A stretch of DNA of 64,000 nucleotides, taken from Caballeronia sp031450805 (GTDB lineage Bacteria; Pseudomonadota; Gammaproteobacteria; Burkholderiales; Burkholderiaceae). The translations under genes and the position numbers were made by a program. The notes under the pieces are model-generated. The model ran no database searches. It worked only from the letters and a program-made list of their open reading frames with translations, and was not told the DNA's origin. The stretch lies in the NCBI RefSeq assembly GCF_031450805.1, contig NZ_JARTVY010000004.1, positions 186,001 through 250,000 on the forward strand, read 5' to 3'. The number at the start of each line of letters is the position of its first letter. The stretch's first letter is position 1. Positions 52,257 to 61,133 of the stretch are shown here, in pieces.

Positions 52257-52505
52257 ATGAGACAAACCAGACTGACGTTGATGGCTGTTCTGGCGGCGGG
52301 CGCAACGCTCGCGTCGGGCGTCGCACTAGCTCAAGGCGGTGGCAACGGAAACGGTGGCTCCGGCGGCGGCAACGCCCACGGCGCCGCGACTGCCGGACCC
52401 ACCGTCGGGGGCGACAACGCATCCACGGCCGGAAGCACCCGCAAAGGCGGCTCTCACTTCAAGCATAAGAAGAAGGCCAAGCCGGTCGAACCGAGTCCGC
52501 AGTGA
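52257..52505 (+). CDS. Small secreted Gly-rich protein, 82 aa
   Basis: Signal peptide MRQTRLTLMAVLAAGATLAS ... ALAQ, then a Gly/Asn-rich stretch and a basic C-terminus (FKHKKKAKPVEPSPQ). GAGGAAGGAC precedes the ATG at 52257. The basic tail could bind DNA or envelope polymers. No family recognised. Confidence 0.65.
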   Translation: MRQTRLTLMAVLAAGATLASGVALAQGGGNGNGGSGGGNAHGAATAGPTVGGDNASTAGSTRKGGSHFKHKKKAKPVEPSPQ

Positions 52506-52533
52506 GTGCCGTTCTTCGGTCGAATGCGACGAG

Positions 52534-52947
52534 CTAGGCCGCCGCGCTTTCCGCGTCGAGGTCGTCGGTGCCGAGGCGCGAAAAGATATCGCATACTGCA
52601 CGCATCTCGGCTTCATCGCGGATCGTGACGACGACTCGCGTGATGCTACCGAAGCCTTCGGCATCGAGATCGCGTGTGTCGTTATGTCCGAAGGCGGGAA
52701 GAATGTCGTCGTCCGACGGTGCGATGTCGTACGGCGCGTCGTAGGGGTCAGCTTGCCCGATGTGCTCGGCGATGATCCACTGCGTCGGCGAACTCGCGCT
52801 CAGCGCGATCGACATCTGGACGTCGGCGAATCCGCTCATGCGCGCCACGCGGATCCGGTCGCTCGCAATGCCTTCTGCCTGCAGATCCTCGAGTGCTTCA
52901 TCCAGTTTGCGGGAGCCGCAGAACGCCCCGGATACTTCTCGCATCAT
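52534..52947 (-). CDS. Hypothetical protein with stress-protein-like fold, 137 aa
   Basis: Starts MMREVSGAFCGSRKLDEALE. SGAFCGSRKLDEALEDLQAEG resembles the opening of the YflT/general-stress-protein 17M domain (V-x-G-x-F-x-S-x-x-x-A-x-x-A-L-x-x-L). A second half (ITRVVVTIRDEAEMRAVCDI) looks like a partner beta-alpha unit. Soluble. Assignment tentative. Confidence 0.65.
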   Translation of the reverse strand: MMREVSGAFCGSRKLDEALEDLQAEGIASDRIRVARMSGFADVQMSIALSASSPTQWIIAEHIGQADPYDAPYDIAPSDDDILPAFGHNDTRDLDAEGFGSITRVVVTIRDEAEMRAVCDIFSRLGTDDLDAESAAA

Positions 52948-53439
52948 TGCTCGTCTCCTGGCGGCCGGCGTTGAAACGATCGCACTGTCAGCGCGTTCGC
53001 GCTAACTGAGTCGAAGTGGCCGCTTGCTTGCAAATCGTTGCTGTGTTCCGTATTGCCGTGCTTCGACTCGTTCCGTCTGACGCGGCGCGTGGCCGGCATT
53101 GCATCGAACAGGACGAGTTGGCTGCCGAGCTTTCTAAACTCGCCCGTGCGCGATGGTTGTCGATCGAACAGATGCGTACGTGCGGTTGCGCGCCAGGAGC
53201 AGGCGAACGCCGACCTGCTATCCGAGGCAGGCAACGCCGTCACTTCACGCGGTACATGAACTGTACGCTGCACCGCGCTGCGTTTCAACGAATTGTTCCT
53301 TGAATGCACTTATCCGGTCTAACCCGAAGGCGACCGAAAAAATGAGAGGTCGATTCCGGCGCGCGCACCGCCGATAGTCGTCGTACAAGCTCTCTCGCGC
53401 CCTATAATGGGCCATCAGCATTCAAAATTCGGTTCTTCC
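52948..53439. promoter_or_regulatory. Intergenic region with -10 of FadR-type gene
   Basis: About 490 bases. A consensus TATAAT is at 53403-53408, 31 bases before the FadR-type start; no good -35 is at 17 bases. Open frames in this stretch show no family signature. Confidence 0.4.
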
Positions 53440-54195
53440 ATGTCACAGCCACCCGCAACCGGCGCGCTGCGCCGTTCCCGCAACCTCACGGAGGAAGTCG
53501 TCGCCGAACTGTCGGAGCGCATCCGTAGTGGCGCGCTGCAGCCCGGCGACAAGCTGCCCACCGAGTCCGAAATCATGGCGCAGCTCGGCGTGAGCCGCAC
53601 GGTGGTACGCGAGTCCATCTCGCGGTTGCAGGCGGCGCGGCTCGTGCAGACGCGTCATGGCATCGGCACTTTCGTGCTCGAAGCGGGGGATCATGACCGG
53701 TTCCAGATCGAAGCGGCCGGCGACCTGACCGTGCGCGACGTCATGGCGATCCTCGAATTGCGCATCAGTCTCGAAGCCGAGGCGGCGGGTCTGGCCGCGA
53801 TGCGCCGCACCGACGACAACCTCGTGCATATGCGCCGCGCGCTCGACGAGTTCGAGCGGCACATCGCGGAAGGCACGGGCAACGCGGTGGCGGCGGACGT
53901 CGCATTCCATCTGGAACTGGCGAAAGCGACGGGCAATCGCTACTTCCATAGCATCCTGAGTCAACTGGGAAACACGATCATTCCGCGCACGCGAGTCAAT
54001 TCGGCCGCGCTCGCGCATCACGATCCGGGCAGTTACCTCGATCGCGTCAATCGCGAGCACGAGGACATTTACGATGCCATCGAACGCCGGGACGCCGAAG
54101 CGGCGCGCGCGGCAATGCGGATGCATTTGTCGAACAGCCGGGAGCGGCTGCGGCGTGCCCAGGAGGCATCGCCGAATGTTTCGGACGGAAGTTAG
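53440..54195 (+). CDS. FadR/GntR-family (FCD) regulator
   Basis: 251 aa. Winged HTH: LPTESEIMAQLGVSRTVVRE near residue 50 and the wing RLVQTRHGIGTFVL. The FCD effector domain has its metal-binding Asp/His pattern (DVAFHLELAKATGN ... REHEDIYDAIERRDAEAARA). Typical of regulators of organic-acid or sugar-acid catabolism; no target operon adjoins. Start at 53440 (MSQPPATG). Confidence 0.92.
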   Translation: MSQPPATGALRRSRNLTEEVVAELSERIRSGALQPGDKLPTESEIMAQLGVSRTVVRESISRLQAARLVQTRHGIGTFVLEAGDHDRFQIEAAGDLTVRDVMAILELRISLEAEAAGLAAMRRTDDNLVHMRRALDEFERHIAEGTGNAVAADVAFHLELAKATGNRYFHSILSQLGNTIIPRTRVNSAALAHHDPGSYLDRVNREHEDIYDAIERRDAEAARAAMRMHLSNSRERLRRAQEASPNVSDGS

Positions 54196-54308
54196 CGCAA
54201 CGGTTGTCCATCCGTAAGGCGAGGTGTTTGCTATCGGGATCGCGTGCCGCATTCAAAACGCCGGGTGCGCCCGGCCCGCCTTTTACTTTAGCGATGGAGA
54301 AATCTCGA

Positions 54309-54863
54309 ATGCACTGGATCGATCCCGACAGCCTTCCGGAAACGCGTGGAACGGTTACGCGATTTCTGCTGAACCCTCATGGCGAACTCGATGGGTTCGT
54401 CCTTGGTCAGTCGAGGCAAGTCCACTTTCCCCCTCATCTGTCGAAGCAGATTGCGCGGTATGTCGCGACGGGCGATACCGTCCGAGTGCGCGGGTTGAAG
54501 CCCCGCGGCGTCGATATGATCGCGGCCGTCGCGGTCACCACGAAGGATGGGCGCGCAATCATCGACGAAGGCCCGGACCACGACGCCAGGCATCGCAAGG
54601 CCGCAGTCGAATTGCGGCCGATGGAAGCTACCGGCGAAGTGCTGCTTCGGTTGTACGGCCCCAAAGGTGAACTGCGTGGCGCCTTGCTCGACGACGGCAC
54701 GTCGTTGCGGATGCCGCCGCATGCAGCGGATGCATTGTCCGACTATCTCGAGCCAGGCGCGCACGTGCATGCATGGGGACATGGCATGAAGAGTCGGTTC
54801 GGACGGAGCATCGAAGTCGATGAGATTGCGCATCTCGTCGACGAGAGCGGCAGCGGTGACTAA
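54309..54863 (+). CDS. Hypothetical protein with internal duplication, 184 aa
   Basis: Two similar halves: GTVTRFLLNPHGELDGFVLG...RQVHFPPHLSKQIARYVATGD and GEVLLRLYGPKGELRGALLDDGTSLRMPPHAADALSDYLEPG. Each looks like a small beta (OB-like) unit with a conserved G-E-L-x-G-x-x-L...x-P-P-H. Soluble, no signal. GGAG lies 9 bases before the ATG chosen at 54309; a more upstream start is possible. Confidence 0.7.
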   Translation: MHWIDPDSLPETRGTVTRFLLNPHGELDGFVLGQSRQVHFPPHLSKQIARYVATGDTVRVRGLKPRGVDMIAAVAVTTKDGRAIIDEGPDHDARHRKAAVELRPMEATGEVLLRLYGPKGELRGALLDDGTSLRMPPHAADALSDYLEPGAHVHAWGHGMKSRFGRSIEVDEIAHLVDESGSGD

Positions 54864-55309
54864 ACCCGACAGGTTTCATCTGCAAAGCTCCGTGAATCGA
54901 TAAGCCGGCGTTCTCATAAGCGAGTTTTGTCGAACGGCATGGACGCACTGGCTCGCGCCGTTCGACTCAAGCCTGAAAATAAATCCCAAAGATTGAACGA
55001 GTAGCGCGCCCGGCTAGAGCCACGCATCCAACCCACACCCGTGCGCTTAGGCTTAGAGGGCGCATCAGGCGATCACAAACGAATAGCGGCCACGCTCTCG
55101 CACAACAGCCGGAAACTCAGTTAGCATTCCGTGCGCAACAATACGTTCCATCTGGCGCTCTTCCGCCGGATTTATGACGCCCGTATCCTTCTCGTCGCTT
55201 CCCGCAGTTTCCCGTTGATGTCGTTCGCCGCCACGGTGGCGTTTGTAACAATCACGCCGGATGATGATGTCCGCTATTGCTTCATAACGTCGAAAAAGGA
55301 GAAATGACC
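54864..55309. other. Intergenic region with long inverted repeat
   Basis: About 445 bases. A perfect 10-bp inverted repeat GTCGAACGGC/GCCGTTCGAC (54929-54938 and 54957-54966, 18-base spacing) lies in it. It has no T tract, so it is not a typical terminator. No gene is supported. Confidence 0.45.
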
Positions 55310-56146
55310 ATGCCGTACGTTACAACGCAAGACAACGTCGAAATCTTCTATAAGGACTGGGGTCCCAAGGACGCGCAACCGATCGTGTTCCATCATGGCT
55401 GGCCGCTATCCGCCGACGATTGGGACGCACAGATGCTCTTCTTCGTGCAAAAAGGGTATCGCGTGATCGCGCATGACCGGCGCGGCCACGGACGTTCGTC
55501 GCAAGTCTCCGACGGTCACGACATGGATCACTACGCAGCCGATGCCTTTGCTGTCGCTGAAGCGCTCGATCTGCGCAACGCGGTGCACATCGGCCATTCG
55601 ACGGGCGGCGGCGAGGTAGCGCGCTATGTGGCAAGACACGGCGAGCCGGCCGGCCGCGTCGCCAAGGCAGTGCTCGTCAGCGCCGTGCCTCCGCTAATGC
55701 TCAAGACCGAGGCGAACCCGGAAGGGCTGCCCATCGAAGTGTTCGACGGTTTCCGCAAGGCGCTTGCCGACAATCGCGCTCAATTCTTCGTCGATGTTCC
55801 GGCCGGGCCGTTCTATGGCTTCAATCGTTCCGGCGCAACCGTGCATCAGGGCGTTATCCAGAACTGGTGGCGACAGGGCATGATGGGCAGCGCGAAGGCG
55901 CATTACGACGGCATCAAGGCCTTCTCGGAAACGGACCAGACCGAAGATCTTCAATCGATAAGCGTGCCGACGCTCGTCCTGCACGGCGAAGACGATCAGA
56001 TCGTGCCGATCGCCGATGCGGCGCTGAAGTCCATCAAGCTGCTTAAGAATGGAACGCTTAAAACCTATCCGGGGTTCTCGCACGGCATGTTGACGATTAA
56101 TGCCGATGTCCTTAATGCGGATTTACTTGCGTTCGTGCAGTCCTGA
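55310..56146 (+). CDS. Alpha/beta hydrolase, non-heme chloroperoxidase-like
   Basis: 278 aa. Starts MPYVTTQDNVEIFYKDWG. HIGHSTGGGEVARYVARHG carries the nucleophile Ser, LVLHGEDDQIVPI the Asp and GFSHGMLTI the His. This matches cofactor-free haloperoxidase/esterase enzymes. Natural substrate unknown. AAGGAG is 8 bases before the ATG at 55310 (only 2 before that at 55304), which sets the start. Cytoplasmic. Confidence 0.92.
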   Translation: MPYVTTQDNVEIFYKDWGPKDAQPIVFHHGWPLSADDWDAQMLFFVQKGYRVIAHDRRGHGRSSQVSDGHDMDHYAADAFAVAEALDLRNAVHIGHSTGGGEVARYVARHGEPAGRVAKAVLVSAVPPLMLKTEANPEGLPIEVFDGFRKALADNRAQFFVDVPAGPFYGFNRSGATVHQGVIQNWWRQGMMGSAKAHYDGIKAFSETDQTEDLQSISVPTLVLHGEDDQIVPIADAALKSIKLLKNGTLKTYPGFSHGMLTINADVLNADLLAFVQS

Positions 56147-56222
56147 CGCATTAGCTCGCGGGAACGTCGGCATGACGTTCTCGCGAGAAAGCATTGCCAA
56201 CGGCAACGCATTGCTGAAATAA

Positions 56223-56372
56223 AGCCAGAACATCGGCCTCAATTCCTTACGCACGCTGGATGCGCTGCTCGACGAGCGCCATGTCACGTCAGCCGCCCAG
56301 CGTCTTTCTCGCAATCAGCCCGCCGTGAGCGACAAGCCGACGCGCCAGCACGAGAGCGTGGCTCCTTCCTAA
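56223..56372 (+). pseudogene. LysR HTH relic
   Basis: A 49-residue frame reads LNSLRTLDALLDERHVTSAA, then QRLSRNQPAVSDKPTRQHES and a stop. This is the N-terminal HTH of a LysR regulator (usually ...A-A-x-R-L-x-x-S-Q-P-A-V-S-x-x-L). No start precedes it and no effector domain follows, so it is a relic. A few key residues have changed. Confidence 0.65.
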
Positions 56373-56489
56373 AGACCGTCGCATGGCACGAGCGCGCGCA
56401 TTGTTCGCCAGAACATGCGTAGTGACAGATTCAATGTTCGAAACGGGCTGGAATTTCGTAGGATGCATCGCTTCAGCGACAGCGGCGCT

Positions 56490-56687
56490 CTAGGACCTCG
56501 AATGCGTTCGATGAACGTCCTGTCTTTGAGCGACAAGTGGCGGCGTATCGCTCTTTGCCTGCGCAAAGACGATGGTCGTCGCCAATTGCTCGGCGTCTTC
56601 CGCGCCGCATACCGGGCACGCCTTAAGCTCCCTGTCCTCGCTATCCACGAAATAAAGTTTGCCGCAATGGGCGCAGTTAATGACCAT
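56490..56687 (-). CDS. Small zinc-ribbon protein, 65 aa
   Basis: Starts MVINCAHCGKLYFVDSEDRE and continues ACPVCGAED: two C-x-x-C knuckles typical of a rubredoxin/zinc-ribbon. A polar tail follows. GAGG lies about 8 bases before the ATG. Probably a metal-binding regulatory or chaperone-type small protein; role unknown. Confidence 0.7.
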   Translation of the reverse strand: MVINCAHCGKLYFVDSEDRELKACPVCGAEDAEQLATTIVFAQAKSDTPPLVAQRQDVHRTHSRS

Positions 56688-56797
56688 GATCGTTACCTCA
56701 CCTACAACTTTAATTTATAGCCTGAGTTGCTAACCGAAGCGGTGTACGTTAAGGACGGTTTGCCGGACATCAAGCCGACAAAGAAGGAGCATTCGCA

Positions 56798-57103
56798 ATG
56801 CCTGATCGGGTTCATCGCAACATGCCGCGCGGCAAGGTCGCGCTCGTACTCTTGGTGGCGCTGCATTTAGGCGCTTGCCAGTCGACCGCTGGATCGTCGT
56901 CGCAAGCGTCGGCGACGCGCGCGCACCAGTTATGCGAACTGCGCGAACTGGAGAGCGTGGGTTATCAGCCGTGGCAAGAGGACTTCTACTATCCGCGCAA
57001 CCTGCAGGCGGCGCAGGCGCGTCTGGAAGCGGTCAAACGCGCGCGCGGGCTGGAAGGAGTCGATACGTGCGCCGCACCGGAGGCGAGCGGAAATTCACGC
57101 TAA
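56798..57103 (+). CDS. DUF4148-like lipoprotein
   Basis: 101 aa. The N-terminus VALVLLVALHLGACQSTAG has a lipobox (L-G-A-C). The core LRELESVGYQPWQEDFYYPR resembles the protein at 8721 (L-A-E-L-Q-S-V-G-Y ... Y-P-Q-A-I-Q-Q-A). Likely membrane-anchored in the envelope. AAGGAG lies 9 bases before the ATG. Overlaps the convergent gene by 4 bases. Function unknown. Confidence 0.8.
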   Translation: MPDRVHRNMPRGKVALVLLVALHLGACQSTAGSSSQASATRAHQLCELRELESVGYQPWQEDFYYPRNLQAAQARLEAVKRARGLEGVDTCAAPEASGNSR

Positions 57104-57666
57104 AGCGAATCGCGCGGATTACTCGGCGTCCATCCGAACACACTCTCGAAGCGCTCGCGAAAGGGCGTACGAACAACCGGCGGCGTCTGACGAATATACG
57201 TTTCCGCGCGGCTGCGGTCATCCTCATTCAATGAATTGAAGTACGTGATCGCCTCATCGACGCTTGGCATGCGGCCGTTGCAATCGTGGGATTTCGGAGG
57301 CAGCGCGGTCCAGACCACGGCATCCGCGCCATTACGCGCAAGCCATGCAGCAAACGCGTGCGATTGCGGATAGTCGATGCCCGCCGGCTGCGGAATGCTG
57401 CCGATCCACTGGGCCTCGTTGATGCGCACGTCTTCGCGCTTACGCAAGGCTTCGCGCGCGGCATCGAGCGATTCGAGAGCGAGCGGCGCCCAGTAGGTTG
57501 GCGAGACCGGACCCGACGGGAGCACGACCAGACTCGCGATTTCGCCGTCGGAATGGCGAGCAAATTCCAGTGGGATCAAAGGACCGCCTTCTCGCCATTC
57601 GCCACGAATTGGAAAGCCTTTGAGATTCCACAGCATGGAACCCCAGGCAACGCATACGATTTTCAT
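57100..57666 (-). CDS. Hypothetical protein, 188 aa
   Basis: Starts MKIVCVAWGSMLWNLKGFPI. The opening weakly recalls the G-S-L-x-W of gamma-glutamylcyclotransferase-like proteins, but the rest (VVWTALPPKSHDCNGRMPSV) gives no clear family. Soluble, with no signal. Start at 57666 is the natural one; the frame opens to 57813. It is 25 bases from the neighbouring fusion protein gene and may share its operon. Confidence 0.65.
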   Translation of the reverse strand: MKIVCVAWGSMLWNLKGFPIRGEWREGGPLIPLEFARHSDGEIASLVVLPSGPVSPTYWAPLALESLDAAREALRKREDVRINEAQWIGSIPQPAGIDYPQSHAFAAWLARNGADAVVWTALPPKSHDCNGRMPSVDEAITYFNSLNEDDRSRAETYIRQTPPVVRTPFRERFESVFGWTPSNPRDSL

Positions 57667-57691
57667 GACCCGGACACAGCACGGGCCATGC

Positions 57692-59374
57692 CTATGAATT
57701 AACCGCCGAACGAATCGAGAGATAAGCGTGAATTTGCGCGACGACCGCCGCGCCTTCGCCGACCGCCGATGCAACGCGCTTGATCGACCCCGCGCGCACA
57801 TCGCCGATGGCATACACGCCGGGGATGCTCGTTTGCAGGGACATGACGCGAGCGTCGTTGCCAGGAACGTCTGCGCCTGTCAGCACGAAGCCCTTGGCGT
57901 CCAGTGCGACGCCGCATGCCTTGAGCCAGGACGCTCGCGGCTGAGCGCCGATAAACACGAAGAGATGATGCGTATCGAGCGCGCATTCGATGCCGTCGGG
58001 ATTGCGATAACGCACGCATTCGAGACGCGCATTGCCTTGCAGCGAAGTCAGCGCCGTGCGCGCGTGCAGCGTCACGTTGGGCAAAGCCGCGATCCGCTCG
58101 ACCAGATAATGCGACATGCTGTGCTTGAGACTCGCACCGCGAAAAAACAGATGAACGTGCTCGGCATGCGACGCGAGATAGACCACGGCCTGTCCTGCCG
58201 AATTGCCGCCGCCGACCAAGGCGACCGGCTCCTTGCGACACAACCTCGCTTCGATCGGCGTCGCCCAGTAATAGACGCCGCTGCCTTCGAAGCGCGCGAG
58301 GTCATCGACTTCCGGCCGGCGATAATCCGCACCGCTCGCGACCACCACGGTCCGCGCGGCGATACGCCGGCCATCGCTGAGTTCGACGGCGAGCGCGCCA
58401 GCATCGCAGTGCAGCGCTTCGGCTTCGCATGGTATGCCGATATGCGCGCCGAACTTTTGCGCCTGCACGAAGGCGCGCCCCGCGAGTGCGAGTCCCGTGA
58501 TGCCGGTCGGAAAGCCGAGATAGTTTTCGATGCGCGAGCTGCTGCCTGCCTGTCCGCCGGGCGCGCGGCAATCGATGCCCGCGACCGACAATCCCTCGGA
58601 CGCCGCATATACGGCTGCAGCGAGTCCCGCCGGTCCCGCGCCGACGATCAGCGCGTCATAGACGTGCGCGGGATCGAAGTCGGGCACGAGGCCGAGACAT
58701 GACGCCAGTTGTCCTTCATCCGGATTGCGCAGCACGGTGCCGCTCGGGCACACGACGAGCGGGAAGTCGTCGGGCTGCGGCGTCAGACGTTCGAGCAGCG
58801 CGAGTGCTTCGGCGTTGTGTCCGGCGTCCAGTGTGACGCTCGGAAAGACGTTGCGGCTCAGGAAGTTCTGCAAGGCGCGCAGCCTCGCATTGCCCGATGC
58901 GCCGACGAGCACGACGCCGTGTCCGCGCTCGAACACGAGCACGCGCCGCAGGATCAGTGCGCGCATGATGCGCTCGCCGAGATCCGCTTCCGAGACCATG
59001 ACCGCTCTGAGCACGTCCGGACGCAGAAGAATTGCTTTGACATCCTCAAGGACGTGAGCGTCGACGACGGCGGGCTTGCCCGATAGCTGCGCGACATCGG
59101 AGGTGAACTCGCCGGGCATCGTGTAGGTGTGAATCACGCGTTCGCGCAGCAACCCTTCGCGGGCAACGATTCTGACCCTGCCCGACAGCAGCACGAACAC
59201 GCCGGGGCAAGTGCCGCCCGCGCGATAAAGAAACGAGTCTTTCGTGTAATGCACGGCGGCGCCGAAGCGGCGCAGGCGTTCGACATCGGCTGCGGATAGC
59301 ACCGGAAACATCTGCGCATAGCGCGGATGATCGCGTGCGCTGGCGTCGTCGCTGTCGGTCGAACGCGTGCTCAT
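57692..59374 (-). CDS. cNMP-domain fused to thioredoxin-reductase-like flavoprotein
   Basis: 560 aa. N-terminal cyclic-nucleotide-binding-like domain (about 1-140; GVFVLLSGRVRIV, MPGEFTSDVAQLSGKPAVV), a short thioredoxin-like stretch (about 150-230), then an FAD/NAD(P) module: ALIVGAGPAGLAAAVYAASE, GGQAGSSSRIENYLGFPTG and the C-terminal GVYAIGDVRAGSIKR. The C-x-x-C redox pair of thioredoxin reductases is replaced (YYWATPIEA), so it is not a dithiol reductase. Cytoplasmic; electron acceptor unknown. Confidence 0.9.
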   Translation of the reverse strand: MSTRSTDSDDASARDHPRYAQMFPVLSAADVERLRRFGAAVHYTKDSFLYRAGGTCPGVFVLLSGRVRIVAREGLLRERVIHTYTMPGEFTSDVAQLSGKPAVVDAHVLEDVKAILLRPDVLRAVMVSEADLGERIMRALILRRVLVFERGHGVVLVGASGNARLRALQNFLSRNVFPSVTLDAGHNAEALALLERLTPQPDDFPLVVCPSGTVLRNPDEGQLASCLGLVPDFDPAHVYDALIVGAGPAGLAAAVYAASEGLSVAGIDCRAPGGQAGSSSRIENYLGFPTGITGLALAGRAFVQAQKFGAHIGIPCEAEALHCDAGALAVELSDGRRIAARTVVVASGADYRRPEVDDLARFEGSGVYYWATPIEARLCRKEPVALVGGGNSAGQAVVYLASHAEHVHLFFRGASLKHSMSHYLVERIAALPNVTLHARTALTSLQGNARLECVRYRNPDGIECALDTHHLFVFIGAQPRASWLKACGVALDAKGFVLTGADVPGNDARVMSLQTSIPGVYAIGDVRAGSIKRVASAVGEGAAVVAQIHAYLSIRSAVNS

Positions 59375-59499
59375 GGAAGGCTGCTCTCCGGCGATGGATT
59401 GAACAGCGCGCGGTCCGGCTGTGAAGCCGTTCGTTCATTGCCGTTGCGACGCGCGCTTCCTCATCATAGGAGAGCCGCGAGCGAAATGTAATGCGCATG

Positions 59500-59538
59500 A
59501 AAAGCGGCCTTGCGACTCATGAAAGCTCGCGCAAGGCC
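59500..59538 (-). terminator. Rho-independent terminator
   Basis: Perfect 9-bp stem GGCCTTGCG/CGCAAGGCC (59506-59514, 59530-59538) followed on the minus strand by a C and TTTT. Lies after the stop of the gene at 59559, which it probably terminates. Confidence 0.65.
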
Positions 59539-59558
59539 GGCTCTACGCAAATGCTCCT

Positions 59559-59846
59559 TTATTTCGCCGCTGCGCCCGAGGCATGTCCGCGCTGCCGCGC
59601 TTCTTCCTCACGCTTCAACTGAGCCGGAGGCGTGCCCATCTGCGTCGCCGCGCCCTGACCGCCTTGGGGACTCGCACCCTGACCGCTCTGAGCGCTTTGC
59701 CCGCCGCGCACACCCGCGCCTTCGTTGCGTTGCTGGTGACCGGGTGCGGTGGCTTCGGCGGCGTAGGACGACGTCGTTGCAATGGTGGCCGTGGCGCCGG
59801 CGACCGACAGCATCATTACCAGGGTACGAGTGCGCTTGCTCATCAT
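59559..59846 (-). CDS. Secreted Gln/Gly-rich protein, 95 aa
   Basis: Starts MMSKRTRTLVMMLSVAGATA with a signal peptide, then a Gln/Gly/Ser-rich stretch with GGQSAQSGQGASPQGGQGAA repeats and a charged tail (LKREEEARQRGH). AGGAG precedes the ATG by 6 bases. Probably periplasmic; no family recognised. Confidence 0.65.
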   Translation of the reverse strand: MMSKRTRTLVMMLSVAGATATIATTSSYAAEATAPGHQQRNEGAGVRGGQSAQSGQGASPQGGQGAATQMGTPPAQLKREEEARQRGHASGAAAK

Positions 59847-59915
59847 GCCTGACTCCTTTTCATGTCGATGCACGATGCCTGCAATGCGCGTGCCGCCCGG
59901 CCCGAGCGGCAGCCC

Positions 59916-60929
59916 TTACCACTCGACGCAGACTTTCCCGAAGTGCGCGCCGCTTTCCTGATGCCGGAACGCGTCGGGGAGAGCGTCGAAAGAAAAGGTT
60001 CGATCGATGACGGGACGGATGTCGTTCGATTCGAGCGCGCGCACGTAGTTTTGCTGATCGCGCCGGCTTCCGACGATCAGCCCCTGCAGCTTCGCCTGGC
60101 GCGCCATCAACAACGACGTCGGCACGGTGCCTTCGCGCCCCGTCAGAACGCCGATCAGGGCGATATGGCCGCCCACGCGCACCGCTTCGATCGACTGTGC
60201 GAGCGTGCCTGGCCCGCCGACTTCGATCACATGATCGACGCCGCGTCCGCCGGTCAATTCACGAACGAGCCCGCCCCATTGCTCATGCGTGCGGTAGTTG
60301 ACGGCGTGATCGGCCCCGAGCGTTTTCGCACGCGCGAGCTTTTCATCCGACGATGATGTGACGATGACTTGCGCGCCCATCGTCTTCGCGATCTGCAACG
60401 CCGCTATCGATACGCCGCCAGTGCCGAGCACGAGCACCGTATCACCGGCCTTGAGCGCGCCATCGACCACGAGCGCGCGCCACGCGGTGAGGCCCGCCGT
60501 GGTGATGGTCGCCGCTTCGGTGTGAGTCCAGCCGCGTGGCGCGTGCGTGAACGCGGTGGCTGCGCGAACGACGTGCATCGCCGCCATGCCGTCGATGCCG
60601 TCGCCTGGCGTGCCCGCGAAATTGCCGACTTCGGTTTGCGGCAGGCCGTCCGTCCATTGTGGGAAGAAGCACGACACGACGCGGTCGCCAACGTCGAACT
60701 CGGTCACGCCATCGCCGACCGCTTCGACCACTCCCGCACCGTCGGACATCGGCACGCGGCCATCGGCGGTCGGAATCGTCCCGTTCGCGACGAGCAGATC
60801 GTGAAAATTGAGCGATGTCGCATGCAAAGCGACGCGGATCTGACCCGGCCCGGGCTGGCCGGGATCGGGGATGTCGCGGATTTCGAGCTTGTCCAGCCCG
60901 CCGGGCGCGCGGATAGCGAATGCCTTCAT
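59916..60929 (-). CDS. MDR-superfamily NAD(P)-dependent oxidoreductase
   Basis: 337 aa. Starts MKAFAIRAPGGLDKLEIRDI; Rossmann motif VLVLGTGGVSIAALQIAKTM and VIVTSSSDEKLARAKTLGAD near 170-210. Lacks the Cys/His catalytic zinc set, as quinone-oxidoreductase-like members do. Substrate unknown. AGGAG precedes the ATG at 60929. Confidence 0.92.
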   Translation of the reverse strand: MKAFAIRAPGGLDKLEIRDIPDPGQPGPGQIRVALHATSLNFHDLLVANGTIPTADGRVPMSDGAGVVEAVGDGVTEFDVGDRVVSCFFPQWTDGLPQTEVGNFAGTPGDGIDGMAAMHVVRAATAFTHAPRGWTHTEAATITTAGLTAWRALVVDGALKAGDTVLVLGTGGVSIAALQIAKTMGAQVIVTSSSDEKLARAKTLGADHAVNYRTHEQWGGLVRELTGGRGVDHVIEVGGPGTLAQSIEAVRVGGHIALIGVLTGREGTVPTSLLMARQAKLQGLIVGSRRDQQNYVRALESNDIRPVIDRTFSFDALPDAFRHQESGAHFGKVCVEW

Positions 60930-61106
60930 CAGGTTCTCCTTTGCCGAAACGTTGGCTAAAAATAGATGAAGTTGCATTTTGCATGCATGATGCAAACGCT
61001 GCGTTTCGTGCAACTGGCGGACCTGATGACTATGTTTGAGCGGGAGGTCGCTCGATCGCGCGAGCCGCGCTGTCGGTTTGCATGAAGAATGCCCGCCACT
61101 GACGGC

Positions 61107-61132
61107 GACGCGGCCTCTCGGAGCGCCGCGTC
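61107..61132. terminator. Hairpin after tyrosinase gene
   Basis: Stem GACGCGGC/GCCGCGTC (8 bp) with a 10-base loop, one base beyond the tyrosinase stop. No T tract, so termination strength is doubtful. Confidence 0.4.
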
Positions 61133-61133
61133 A

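Noticed and set aside
51835..52422. 195-aa minus-strand frame
   Set aside because: Antisense to the HD-domain relic and to the small secreted protein gene; no motifs.
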